From: Dugong dugon
Taxonomy: Eukaryota > Chordata > Mammalia > Sirenia > Dugongidae
Assembly: GCA_030035585.1 (NCBI GenBank)
Contig: CM057468.1
Coordinates: 56,602,145-56,666,144 of the forward strand
Length of the DNA: 64,000 nucleotides
Direction of reading: 5' to 3'
Below the pieces are notes generated by a model. That model ran no database searches. It saw nothing but the letters and a program-made list of their open reading frames with translations, and had not been told where the DNA came from. A program made the translations under genes and the position numbers. This document shows, one piece after another, positions 33,898-45,648 of the stretch (its first letter is position 1; each line of letters starts with the position of its first letter).

Positions 33898-35344
33898 AAG
33901 TTTATACGCAAAAAGAAACAATCTTTGTTGGTTATGAGGGATGGGAGGGGTGGGGGGGAACTCAATAGACAATAGATAAGTGGTAACTTTGGTGAAGGGT
34001 AAGACAGTACACAATACTGGGGAAGCCAGCACGACTTGTACAAGGAAAGGTCATGGAAGCTCCACAGACACTTCCAAACTCCCTGAGGAACTGAATTGCT
34101 GGGCGGAGGGCTGTGGAGACCATGGTCTCAGGGAACATCTAGCTCAGTTGGCGTAACACAGTTTATAAAGACAATGTTCTACATTCTACCTCAGGGAATA
34201 GCATCTGGGGTCTTAAAAGCCTGTGAGCAGCCATCTAAGATACTCCACTGGTCTCATCCCTTCGGGAACAAGGGAGAATGAAGAGAACAGAATACAAGGA
34301 AAAGATTAGTCCAAAGGACTAATGGACCACAGCTACCAAGGCCTCCAACAGACTGAGTCCAGTATAGCTAGAAGGTGTCCGGCTGCTACCACTGACTGCT
34401 CTCACAATACAGGGTCATGGACAGAGCTGGAAAAGGATGTAGAACAAAATTCTAACTCACAAAAAAAAAAAAAGACCAGATTTACTGGCCTGACAGACTG
34501 GAGAAACCCTGAGAGTATGGCCCTTGGACACCCTTTAGGTCAGTGGTCAAGTTACTACTGAAGTTCACCATTCAGCCAGGGATTGGACACCTTCATAAAA
34601 CAAAACCGGACTAATGAGGCACAGCAGTCCAGGGACAAGGATTAGAAGGCAGGAGGGGACAGGAAAGCTGGTGATAGGGAACCCAAGTTTGAGAAGGGAA
34701 AGTGTTGACATGTCGTGGGGTTGTTAACCATTGTCATAGGGCAATATGTGTACTAACTGTCTAATGAGAAACTGTTCTGCAAACCATTTAAGGTAAGAAA
34801 AAAAAAAAGAATTATCTATGTGACATCAAATTGACAACAGCAACTCAAAAGGTTTGATGGGAAGCCTAGGGGGCAGTGAGTTGAAGCTAATGGTGATGGA
34901 ACAATTTGGAAAAGAATAGTGAGAATAGCAGTACAACTGGAAGAATGTAATCTATGTCACTGAATTGTACATGTAGAAACTTTTGAAATGGTGTAACTTT
35001 GGTTGTGTATATTTTCACCAAAAATTAGGTCCTCCAAGGTCGAGAACAGAGAGTGTTGACATGTCGTGGAGTTAACAATGTCATGAAACAATATGTGTAC
35101 TGACTGTTTAATGAGAAACTATTCGTTCTGTAAACGTTTATCTAAAGTACAATAAAAAATAAGTTAAAATTAAAAAAAAAAGAATACTTCTGGGTAGTAT
35201 GGGAAGGGGTAAAGTTTTTTTATGATGTTGCTCTGAACAATGATATTTCTGTATCCTTGAATCTTTTGCAAAAATGTATTCACATATCATCTGTGAAATT
35301 AAAATTTATATGTATATTTTATGAAATATGTAGTATTTGCAAAT

Positions 35345-35770
35345 GCATAAAGAAAGAAGTTTATCAGTGGTTACCAAGGGTTGGAGGGAGGGGAAATTAG
35401 GGAGTTATTGCTTAAGGGTTACTGAGTCTCCAATTAACAAAAAAAAAAAGTCAATTCTTTTTTCTTTTTTCAAAAAGAGTCAATTCTAACTCATAGCGAC
35501 CCTATAGAACAGAGAAGAACTGCCCCATAGGGTTTCCAAGGAGTGGCTTGTGGATTCCAACTACAGATCTTTTGGTGAGCAGCCAGGCTCTTAACCACTG
35601 TGCCACCAGGGCTCCTGAGTCTCTGATTAGGATGAAGAAAAACATTTGAAAATGGATAGTGGTGATGGTCTCACAACATGGTGAATGCTATTAATGTCAC
35701 TGAATTGTACACTTAAAAATAGTTGGAATGGTAAATGTTTTGTTACATGCATTTTACCTCAGTCAAATTT
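35345..35770 (+). repeat. Older L1 3' UTR (L1MA/L1MB-like), split by AFROSINE
   Basis: Pieces TATCAGTGGTTACCAAGGG, AAATGGATAGTGGTGATGG, AATGTCACTGAATTGTACAC and TTTTACCTCAGTCAAATT are the standard mammalian L1 3' end. An antisense AFROSINE at 35474-35615 interrupts it. Near 35430 and 35620, GAGTCTCCAATTA and GAGTCTCTGATTA mark the duplicated target. Confidence 0.85.
35474..35615 (-). repeat. AFROSINE, antisense, inside L1 3' UTR
   Basis: Reverse tail AGAGTCAATTCTAACTCATA, core AAGAACTGCCCCATAGGG, head end TGTGCCACCAGGGCTCC. Confidence 0.93.
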
Positions 35771-36621
35771 AAAAATATACATATGTATATTGTAATGTTA
35801 AATCTTCATTCATTCTGTAGTCAGTGAAAAGGTGATGAAAATGATATTACAGTGTAATAAAATAAATACTAAAAGTAATTTTTAAGAAGTAAAAAGCCCT
35901 AAGGAAAATAAATAATATGTTGCTTAAAGAGAATTTATTTAGTAATGTTTTACATAATATGAAGCAAGCAAATAATGATAATTTAATTTTAGTATTGTAT
36001 AAGCAATATTTAATTCACTGAATCAAAGAGATATAATTTTTAATGTCACATTGCCTTATCAATGGACTGAGATCTAACCAGCCTCAAGATAATGAAAACT
36101 GGTGGTAAGAACGGACAGGAATATTAATGCTAAGAAAAACCTTGCATCAGAAATGATTGCAGAGAATATTTTCAAAGTGTCACCTTACAGGGTCTAGAGT
36201 ATTTGAAGAGATAAATGATGCCCATTTTCAAATCTAATTATTTTATAAACTGTAGATGTCTTTCAAGGTAAAAAGACTGATAAGTCTGGCCATACTGAAC
36301 TTTTATTTAAACCCTTCCTCCTTACTCCAGAAAGGAACTGTCAAGAGTAGTAGTATCAATTTAACTCAGAAAAGACACCGCCATCTGTGCTGGAAGGGAT
36401 TAGAGGAGGAAGAGAGATGTATGGGAGTGACAGAAAAAGATCAAGAAAGAGAGAAAGTAAGTATCTTGATGGTTATGAGTTTCTAGACATTTATACATGA
36501 CAGGTTCAACCTGGTCTTTTAGATATAAATAATAACTTTCAAAAACAACAGGAATCCAAACTTCACAAAAAACAAAAATTTCTGTAAAGTTAAACTTTTA
36601 AAAGATTGAGATTTTTCATTT
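35771..36621. other. Intronic stretch, unassigned
   Basis: AT-rich. The open frame at 36256-36486 has no splice-bounded or family support. Confidence 0.4.
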
Positions 36622-36911
36622 AGAACTTAGATTGGGAACAATCATAAACATAGCTCAACCACTTATACGAGACTAAATGGGCACACTAGCCGAGGAGCAA
36701 GGAGGAGAAGGCAGGAGGGGACAGGAAAGCTGGACAAATGGAAATGGAGAACCCAAGGTTGAGAAGGGGAGAGTGCTGACAAGTTGCAGGGTTGGTAACA
36801 AATGTCACAAAACAATATGTGTATTAATTGTTTAATGAGAAACTAATTTGGTCTGTAAAACTTCATCTAAAGCACAATAAAATAATAATAAATAAAAGTG
36901 GAACTTAGATT
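36622..36911 (+). mobile_element. 5'-truncated L1 with target-site duplication
   Basis: Only the last about 265 bp of the long-3'-UTR L1 (36634-36900), ending AAGCACAATAAAATAATAAT. GAACTTAGATT is duplicated at 36623-36633 and 36901-36911 (11 of 11). Confidence 0.93.
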
Positions 36912-37573
36912 CAGGAAAATCAGCCACATTTCTTGATTCACAAGAGAAACTTAAGTGTTCGTAAAGTGTCCTCAAGGTTGAATTTAGTGCTTGACATTGA
37001 GGTTTGGAGCAATGTCCCTTGTTTATCTGTGCTCATGTAACCTGCCACACAATATTGAAATTGCAGCACTGATCTCTGGGAGATATCTAAGGAACTTCAC
37101 ATATTTATCAAAAGTCAAATGTAAAATTCATTAATTTTATGAATATTATTTCACATTAAATATTCAAAACCAATGAGACCAATGACTAATTTATGGATTA
37201 ATATTTTAAAAATTGAATCATTTGTACTTGGTGCTTTGATCATTCATACATACATGTATACATATACAAAAACCTTTTCTAAGTTCCAAATTATAAAATG
37301 GAATTAATTTTTAAATAATCATTTAAAATGATACAAGTATTGAATATTTTGAGAATATTGGCTTTGTTCAAAATTGTTAAATTTCATAAAAATAAAGCAG
37401 TGTTACTACCACGTTTCATAAGTAGTTTGATGTTGCCCAAGTTTAAACTTCATTTCTTTTGCAAATACATCTTTTCTCTTAAAATCTAGAATGGTTGTAT
37501 AGAAACGTATCTCAGATTTCTATAGGCATGCTGATATTCAAAATCTGATTAACTCCAGTCTATTCCAATAAAC
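36912..37573. other. Intronic stretch, unassigned
   Basis: AT-rich unique-looking sequence with no feature recognised. Confidence 0.4.
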
Positions 37574-37674
37574 TACTGTGAGGATGGCGAGGACTGGGCA
37601 GCATTTCATCCTGTGGTACATAGGGTCGCTGTGAGTCAAAACTGACTCGAAGGCACCTAACAACAATGACAACA
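37574..37674 (+). repeat. RTE LINE 3' end fragment
   Basis: CTGTGAGGATGGCGAGGACT, TCCTGTGGTACATAGGGTCG, then GGCACCTAACAACAATGAC. Confidence 0.9.
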
Positions 37675-37684
37675 TTCTAATAAA

Positions 37685-37894
37685 GAAGGAGCCCTGGTAG
37701 CCCAGCAGTTAAAGCACTTGGCTGCTAACTGAAAGGTTGGTGGTTTGAATCCACCAGCCACTTTCAAAGGGTAAAGATGTGGCAGTCTGCTTCCATAAAG
37801 ATTTACAGCCTTGGAAACCCTATGGGGCAGTTCTACTCTGTCCTACAGGGTCTCCATGAGTCAGAATCCACTTGGCAGCAGTGGGTTTCTTGGG
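37685..37894 (+). repeat. AFROSINE, sense, long type
   Basis: One of the best preserved copies: AGGAGCCCTGGTAGCCCAGC head, GGTTTGAATCCACCAGCC B-box region, GATGTGGCAGTCTGCTTCC middle, TATGGGGCAGTTCTACTCTG, tail with GTGGGTTTCTTGGGTT. Confidence 0.95.
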
Positions 37895-39541
37895 TTGATA
37901 CTCCAGTGAAGTTCAAGGCTATCTATGCCTGGGCTGATTTATGGTTTGGGACCATGGTAAAACAAAAAAAAGAGAAGATGTTCTATTTGTTTCCCCTTAA
38001 CTATATTAAAAAATAATTAACATGGAAATAATTTCCTATCTTTAAATGCTGAGTATTTTGACCTCATAAAACCATGAAAGTTAACAGCTGGTTTACTTCA
38101 TCTTTGTGGTTAGCAGGATGGGATTATTAATTCATGTTAAAATAAGGATATTTATTATATAGTATTCACAGCAAAGGGAAGAACTTCACATAAAGTATCT
38201 TAATGTACTGAGGTTGATTCCTTTAACATAATAAAAAACTGAACACATACACAGCATATATGTTTAAATTGAATTGTCTTCATATTAATATGTAACTTTG
38301 ATTCAACTATATAAATTGTTTTTAATCATTAAATTTTAATGTTTTCATGTGTTTGTCTTTCTTCCTACATGTACCCAACCTACCACGGCCACAATTCATA
38401 TACTTCATATACACACACAGGCACACACTCACTCACTCATAAATTTATAGGTGCCTGCCATTCGTTTTAAGAAGGCAGATAGTAAGTGTTAAACTGTATA
38501 ATTGTTACTGTCACCTTATAATTGCTCTCCAAGACACCTATCTCCTACGTGCCATATACTAGCTTTTGAATTGTTTAGGGTCACTTAACATAAAACTATT
38601 TTGAGATAATATTGAATTCGGTAAAAGAGTCCCAAAAATTTGGAAAAGACACAATACATTTAGTTGAAAAGAAAAGGACAAGAAAAGGTCCTAAAATCCC
38701 TTTTTAGTCAAAATACTTAAAACATGATCCTTTTAGCAGACATTGCCATGGTGTATTGTTATTCAATTACAGGTTATTAATAAATTTAATATAATTGTCG
38801 CAGACAAAGATCATACCACTAAGTTTTTCCAAAAACCAACTGTTTCTATTATTCATATAAATCTCATAATATAAAGGTATGCAACACAAATTTTACTTTA
38901 AAATCAGATGATACATGTTTAAATATATATATAATAACTAAAAATTAGGTTTATTGGTTTTCTTCATCTGTCATTTACTTCACTATTTAATTCCATAAAT
39001 AAGTCATGCATTAAACATATTACCTTAAATTCTGAAATGCAATATAACTATAAATGCAGTGTGCAAGACACAGTAAAAAGGAGTTTTCATAAAAAAAAAA
39101 GAAAAGTTATACTATGCCCTTTGTCTGTCAAGGTCACAGACAAAAAAAGAAGAAAGAACTGAAAGACACAAAACAAATGAGAATGTTGGAGCTAACTTTG
39201 ATAAAGAATTTGATATCCCTTTTTCCTTTTAGTTTAAAAACATAAGCGAACAAATTCTATAGTGCAGTTACTCCTGTATGCTAAAACACACTATAAATGC
39301 TATTCAAATAAAGCTTACTTTTAAAGTAAAACATCGTGGAACTTGCATTGTTATTTTCTAATGCAGGATTATCTTAATCCACACTGGCCTCTACTGTAAT
39401 GGACTCAGTCCACAGAGCAACGCTGTTGGAAAAACTGATTTTTTATCACACTGCTTGCCAAGTATTTTGAACTGACACCGGTATTGACTAATGATAGTGC
39501 TGGAATGCGCTGTTCTCAGAAGAACAGAGGCCCATACAGAC
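37895..39541. other. Intronic stretch downstream of exon B
   Basis: AT-rich. A short CA/CTCA-rich run lies near 38410-38440, and A-runs near 39090 and 39145. No repeat family recognised between 37.9 kb and the exon B donor, so it is comparatively repeat-poor. Confidence 0.45.
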
Positions 39542-39662
39542 CTAGGAGTGTCCTGGGGTCCAGCTTCTGTCCTTCCAGGGGATTGGTGCCATACAACAGT
39601 GAGTGATGTTCAGAATGAACAAGCTGTATTTCCTCCAGACTGGCTTTTCGACCTTGAATTCT
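39542..39662 (-). CDS. HDAC9: HDAC9 coding exon B (121 nt, deacetylase domain)
   Basis: Encodes 40 full codons from [20 protein letters not shown] through [20 protein letters not shown] plus the first base of a Gly codon. The acceptor is GTTTTCTTACAG (AG at 39664-39663). The donor reads CTAG|GTCTGT, with GT at 39541-39540, a weak match to the GTRAGT consensus. The segment is the class IIa HDAC region between the two halves of the structural zinc site and is nearly identical to human HDAC9 (about residues 679-718). From memory, human has Asp where this has Glu in NPLEGQ, and Ile where this has Thr in DPRTLL. Entry phase is 0 and exit leaves one base, which matches exon C. HDAC4 and HDAC5 differ more in this stretch, so the paralogue call is firm. 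Confidence 0.97.
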
Positions 39663-40146
39663 CTGTAAGAAAACAGCAGAAAGCCTACAGTATTCCACTG
39701 ACAACATTTAGAGGAAAACAGACCCCAAATCACATTTAAGATGATTAATAATGGGCTGAGTTTCATCATGCAGGAATGTGACACTGATTTGCTTATTAAA
39801 GTACCATAATAATATTCGAAAAACGAGTGTGTGCAAAGCTCAGGCACAATGGATTGCTTATTCCTAAGTGAGCAATTTACATGAAGCATATTCTTCTTTT
39901 GGCTTAAAAAAGAAATAAAAGAATTTAATAGTAAACTCCTTTGTAAAAGTTTCAGCTTAAGAATACACAAGGGCTACTGTTTATCCAAGAAGAAGTCAAT
40001 TGGTTAAAATCTTATTTTACACACACCTTAAGAAGTTGTTGGAACTAGGTCCTTATGGTTTCTTGAAGGACTTAAGTACCAAACGTATTTAATTATGACA
40101 AATATGCTGATACTTCATGTGTGTGCACCTTACAGTAGTGTTAATC

Positions 40147-40425
40147 TAGACCAAGGTTACTCTGTGTTCCATGGATCAATAACTGTTCAGGAATTCTTTG
40201 TTAATGGTCTGGGATGAGGTCAGTACAAAAATTCAGAGTAAATGTTTAGAAATTTTTATAGTAACTTGACAGAGTATTTTTTTTATTTCTGCTGAATCTA
40301 ATATAAAAATGGGAATTGTAGTTTGTACATCTTAAATATTTCATTTTTGTAGTAATTCATTTTTACTGTATTTTATAAAATTATTGATCCATGACAGATT
40401 GGAAATTAAGTGGAGGCGGGGGGTG
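40147..40425 (+). repeat. hAT-like DNA transposon fragment, family A copy 2
   Basis: Same plan as 10541-10850: GTTCCATGGATCAATAACTG start, AATGTTTAGAAATTTTTATA, TGCTGAATCTAATATAAAAA and ATTGATCCATGACAGATTGG. The right end was not resolved. Confidence 0.5.
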
Positions 40426-40663
40426 GGGAACCTGCTGTTTAACTAGAGATAGTTTGTGATGTACTCTTCTATACTCTGCCATTACACACAGGCTAGGTAG
40501 AATTTTTCACTCCAACTAACAAACAACAGTCCTTCAATATAGGCAAAACTGAACACTAAGCTAAAAATTAGCCAATATGCAAAGTGTTCTTCCTGGCCAC
40601 ACTTCTCAGTTGGCACAGCCATCAGCCTGATAAGCACAGGCTGGTGTATAAAGTTAATGAAAC

Positions 40664-40830
40664 TTGTTGTTGGTGTTAGTTGCCCTTGAGTCGGCTCTGA
40701 CTCATGGTGGCCATATGCATAACAGAACGAAATGTTGCCCCCTCCTGAGCCATCTTCATGATCACCCATACCTTGAGTACATGGTTGTGGCTATTGTGTC
40801 AGTCCATCTCATCGAGGGTTTCCTTCATTT
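40664..40830 (-). repeat. RTE LINE 3' end, antisense
   Basis: Reverse of the RTE terminus: GTTAGTTGCCCTTGAGTCGG, ATGCATAACAGAACGAAATG and GTCAGTCCATCTCATCGAGG. Confidence 0.9.
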
Positions 40831-43253
40831 GAACCTTAATTTTCAGAAACTGTTGTGTTTCCTAAAAGTACCTGGACAGTATTAATATTTCACTTAAAAT
40901 ATATACTACCAGAAAGCATTATAAGGAAATAATTCAGTACAGAAATACAGTGAAATCTAAAAAAGACCTGATCAGAGAATTGCTGTCTTCCCACGTTCCC
41001 AATCACGGAACTATCAGTTTACATGGAAACATCAGATGACAACAACAGTTCTCTCAGGATCAGGACAATTCATATTCAACCTTCCTAGTTTAAGGTGATA
41101 CGGCTGTTGCCATACTCTTCAATGTTGACATGTGGTTCACTGAGGGGGTAGGCCAGCAAAACCTTGACATACTGAGGTTTGCTGGGTAGAGGCCAGAGCT
41201 GTGCTTGTCATTAAAAATAAACGATCAGGTCAGAGTGGAAGAGGAATGGTGGGAGACCTGAGGGTTAACAGTAAGGGAGTGATGTAAAGCAGAACTTCCT
41301 TGACACAATGCCATTATGTGTCAAATAAACAAACAAATACTTATGCAGTTTTCTTTGCCATAGCATTGAAGTTTTCTGTTTTTGATGTTATCAGTTAGCA
41401 TTGTGTAACCCACACTACATTTCTAGAAAAATTTAAAAAATGCTTTAGAGAAATCGTTTTGAGGTAGATCAGATGAAAACTGTAATGCTGAAGATTAAGG
41501 CAAATTAAATGATGGCCATCTAATCAACCATCATGTGCTCAATAAACATGTTATCGGCCTAGGTGGCCTGAAAGTAAACATTAAGCTTAAACAAATTTAT
41601 GGAAGACCAGAACAACCTAAGAAATAGAATGACAAGTAAAAAGATACAATGAATAAGAGAAAGTTCAAAGTCAATATTAAAGGGAAACACTTTTACTGTG
41701 AGATTTCAGCTGGTGCAACTCCCTCAAGATACACAGTGGTGGCTCCATGGTTTGAGTCATGGAGAACTGGAATGAGCTGAGTACTGGAAAACAGACTGCG
41801 GCAACCAGTCCTAATCTGACAAAATAACGAACACAAATAATATTGTGTGACTTCCAGCTCTAATTTCTATGAATCTATGAAATCCATAGTCACTAACATA
41901 TGTATGTTGATGACACCTATATCTTATATGTCAGTTCTATAGCTAACAATCAGATCCATGTTTTGACTGTAAGCATTAACTTCCATCAATTTTTTCCTTT
42001 CTCCTTTTCTATAAAGATTTTTTTCAGCTCTAAGTTGAATGTTTACTCCTTAAATACCATTAATAATAAATACTCTTTATGTTTTCATAAGCAAGCCATA
42101 TATATTTATATGCTATATGCTTCATGCTTGTGCCAACTCCTTTTTCATTCCCCACATTCCCACTATCATTCAGACTGAATGCTCTATCACACATTTGAAA
42201 AATAATCTGCTAACAAGATTTAATTACTGACAGTAGCTCAAGTGCTGGTAAATCATAAGGGGACATCTGCAGAATCTCAGTCATCCCCTTGTGTAGTATC
42301 AGTCAACCAACGGAGAGAACATAGCATCTGCTCAATCTATCTAGCATTTATTTATTCTAAGAGTACATCCTTCTACTTTACTCTCTAGCCATTCCCCCTC
42401 AGTATTAAAATGTGACACAATTCAGAAGTTTTCACTCGGACTTCTTTTTTTATTTTCTCCCTCTCTTTACTTTCTTTTGACTCTTAGAATGTATTTTACA
42501 TTGAATTTTTATTACTATAGTAGAAAATTCTTTTTAAAAAATAAGGAAGTATAATGAAGTCATTACTCTCAATAATCCCCTTCCACTTCTATGGCTGCTG
42601 AAGAACAAGCCCCACAAATATTGTGCACATATTTCTACCAAATGAGAGATATGAAAACCAACTTAATAAGAATGTTTATACCTGAAAAAAGGATCCAGAG
42701 AAAGTGTATTTTGAGATTTGTATCACACAGGAGCACTGCTATGGGAACTTAATTAAAAATTCCAAAATAGCAAAAGCTTTCTATTTCTTAACATATAGGA
42801 TCTCCTGGAGCAGCTCCATTTTGCCTCATTTTTATCAGATGCCTCAAATTGAGTTCTCCAGTATGGTCAAAAAATATCATGTCTTGGTATTAGTATCCAT
42901 AATTTACTATGCTACTTTTTTATGTTTAAATACAGATACTCTCATTTAATTCCTTCCCATATTTTCTATTTCCTGTGTGCCCTTTATCCCTTCATGTCTT
43001 TCTCATGATACTCTCTTGAGTCAAAAGTCAACAGCACAAAATAGGATTAAGGGTTTCATAATCTTAACATAGGGAGATACTGATTTCTGTTCTCAGAGAT
43101 ACCTGGTCTGCAGGATATCTATCCAAAATCACCTATGATTTTCTGACCAAAAGAATTTTTGAGACTTCTGAGTATATTGGGACACTCAGTATATTTAAGG
43201 GATGGAGTTTATCTGGGGAATTTTCACTTGAGATCCAAATACAGGTTTCAAAC
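40831..43253. other. Intronic stretch, mostly unassigned
   Basis: AT-rich. The open frames at 41900-42178 and 42704-42949 are composition-driven, without domain or splice support. No named repeat could be placed. Confidence 0.4.
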
Positions 43254-43568
43254 AAATCTGTCTTGGAAGAACTACAGCCAGAATGCTCCTTAGAAGCAAG
43301 GATGGCGAGACTTCATCTCACATACTTTGGACATATTATCATGAGGGAGCAGTTCCTGGAGAAGGACATCATGCTTGGTAAAGCAGAGGGTCAGCGAAAA
43401 AGAGGAAGACCCTCAACGAGATGGACTGACACAGTGGCTGCAACAATGGGCCCAAGCATAATGACGATTGTGAGACTGGCATAGGACGAGGCAGTGTTTT
43501 GTTCTGCTGTACACAGGATTGCTATGAGTTGAACCGACTCAATGGCGCCTAACAATAACAGCAACAAC
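43254..43568 (+). repeat. RTE LINE 3' end, 315 bp
   Basis: Encodes the last RTE codons (PECSLEARMARLHLTYFGHI; EGQRKRGRPSTRWTDTVAA) and the tail AACCGACTCAATGGCGCC then AAC repeats. The coding part is open for 73 codons before a stop. It is 5'-truncated. Confidence 0.95.
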
Positions 43569-44894
43569 AACAACAAACACATTACCAATATAGGCCTAGG
43601 AATGAATGTTTATAGCTTTCCTTTCATGTTCATAAAGGAACACTGCGATATATGATTGTGTTCATTGGTAAATGAGCATTCTCTGTAACTTATATTCAAT
43701 TAGTTTCTTCCCTAAGATATGAAAAGAGCTAATTTTCCTACACTGTGCTAAGTACCTTATTTAGATCAGACCCCACGCAGACCCAAAACAGTCTACAGTC
43801 AGATTGGAAGTTGTTTAAAATGACCATATCATAGAGTCTCACAGCACACCGTGGGTCTTTCCTGAAGAAATAGTCTTTTCTAAAATAAAACCCCTTAATG
43901 CAACCTGATTATAGAAGGAATGTTCTGAACATGCTCTACAAAGTCATACTGTGACAGGATAAAATGCAGCCTACCCACACTCACCCACACACAGAGCACA
44001 CACACGGTATAGATTCATATTTTTTTCTGCCAAGGAGCAGGGAAAAAAGGAAACAGTTCTATCCCTTCCCCTCCTGTGTTCAAAGCCTGGATTGAGGCCA
44101 GTGTCCTAATCAGTTCTCATTGGCCCTGGAGGAATCAGAACCTTTTGTAAAATATAATAAAGGGCATAAAATCATGATAAAATGCATGAAAAAGCAGTGC
44201 CTTTGGTTAAGGAACTAGAAATAATTTAGCAGAACAGATGGATTGCATTGGTTTGGTATTATTGAGGACATGAAAGGGCTCATTTTGTGGCAGTTCCAAA
44301 CTAAGAGAAAATGTCCAACTTAAATTTGACAAGTAAAAGTACCTGCCTCTGCTGGGGGAGACTCCATTTTCTTTAATCATTTTCAAAGTGGTGACATATT
44401 AGGCAAGAATTTCTACTGAAATATCTCATTTTCTGAAATATTTCATCCATTGTCCCTAAACATGGGGATGTGGTTTTTTTCCCCCTCCAAGAATCCACAG
44501 GGATGCAGACTTACAGAGTTTTAAAAAAAAAAAAAAAAAAATCATAAATGACTGGTTAGTTTCAAAGTTGCCCACTGCTATGTATCCCATACTTAATACT
44601 TTAGGAGTCAGTTCACAGCCTGTTGATTAATCTTTACACATTTCTCTCTTAAAAATAAACACAAAAATCTGGTCTCATTGTTCATGCCCAAGCTTATCTA
44701 CTGGAAATTTCAAATGCTACAGCCAAATGCTTTTTTGTATGTCATATAAAGTACGGTTTTCAATGTCCTCTCCCTCCAGCTTCTCTCCTTCCATATCACC
44801 CTCATCATCCAACAACCTGGTCTACTCAGAATTTTACTCAAGCAGGCAGGCAGCCTAGCAGGCTTTGGTACTTCCTACCAGTTACATGGAAAGA
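43569..44894. other. Intronic stretch, unassigned
   Basis: Contains an A-run at 44523-44541 and CA-rich spots near 43980-44005. No exon or family recognised. Confidence 0.4.
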
Positions 44895-45065
44895 AAGTGA
44901 ATTGCAAGTCAGGAGACCTGAGTTCTAGTTCTGACTCTTGTTGTCCTTAATGTGCCTATTATGAGGCATCTCTCTGGGCCTTTGTTTCTTCATCTAAAAA
45001 AGTAAAGAGGTTTCCCTAAATTACTTCAAAGCTCCCTTTTAGCCCTAAAATGGTGTGATTCTATG
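44895..45065 (+). repeat. MIR-like SINE, sense
   Basis: GTGAATTGCAAGTCAGGAGA, CTGAGTTCTAGTTCTGACTC, GGGCCTTTGTTTCTTCATC, and TGGTGTGATTCTATGA at the end, as in MIRb/MIR3. Confidence 0.75.
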
Positions 45066-45478
45066 AGAAATAACCTAATACATAATCAAAACTCAATAAT
45101 TATGCTTTACTTTATTCATGAATTCACCTTAGGCAATCAGCTATAAAAATGCAGCGATAAATTAATACAGTTGAGGCAAGAGGAGATCTGCCTATGAGAG
45201 TTTCGAAAAGGACTCCAGTCATTAAGTCCATTTCTTATAAGTTCAATCGTAATTGAAAAGGATATTTTTCAGAGTTTATATTCTTAGCCTGTGACAACTT
45301 TAAAATAATGAACACTTTTCCATTTTTAAAAAAAAAGGAGACGTCATTTCTGAATAAATGCCACCTTTGTTTCTGAGATAACTGTTTAGTTCTCTTACTC
45401 CTCGACCTCCGAATCTTTGTTTCCGCTCATATATTAGTCTCTATCTCATCGAGCTTATGTTAAGAAGTTGAGTTGATG

Positions 45479-45648
45479 TTGCAGTGGTTCTTAATATTGG
45501 CATCAGCTGGGGAGAATTAAAAATATTGATGCCTGGGTCCTACCACCTGAGCGTCCAATTAACTTTACCTGTGGAAAGTCTGGATATCTAGATATTTCAG
45601 AGCTTCCCAGTGGATCCTAGCGGGCAGCCAAGGTTGAGAACCACATAC
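45479..45648 (+). repeat. MER5-like hAT-Charlie element
   Basis: TTGCAGTGGTTCTTAATATT start, ATTGATGCCTGGGTCCTACC centre, and end GGTTGAGAACCACATA, which is roughly inverted to the start. Confidence 0.8.

Larger units (their letters stand above)
30583..35197 (+). mobile_element. L1 LINE, complete 5' end, most of ORF2 deleted, with target-site duplications
   Basis: The element occupies about 30600-35180. It is flanked by AGAATATTTTTGAGTAG (30583-30599) and AGAATACTTCTGGGTAG (35181-35197), a 17-bp target-site duplication with three differences. In order: 5' UTR from a CAACATGGCGCTATAG start with a T-rich block at about 31430-31600; ORF1 (32149-33109, broken); an inter-ORF region with A-runs; an abrupt jump near 33570 to the last about 107 codons of ORF2 (stop at 33895-33897); then a long 3' UTR with repeated modules and a final A-tail. 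About 3.5 kb of ORF2 is missing compared with a standard L1. The strand is antisense to HDAC9. Because the target-site duplication and both termini survive, it inserted as a full-length or already deleted copy. Confidence 0.93.
28414..39541 (-). other. HDAC9: HDAC9 intron between exons B and C
   Basis: 11,128 bp with GT at 39541-39540 and AG at 28415-28414. It contains the 4.6-kb deleted L1 (30.6-35.2 kb), a second L1 3' end, a truncated L1 with target-site duplication, seven AFROSINE or tail copies and one RTE tail. Every identifiable L1 in it is antisense to the gene. Confidence 0.9.
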
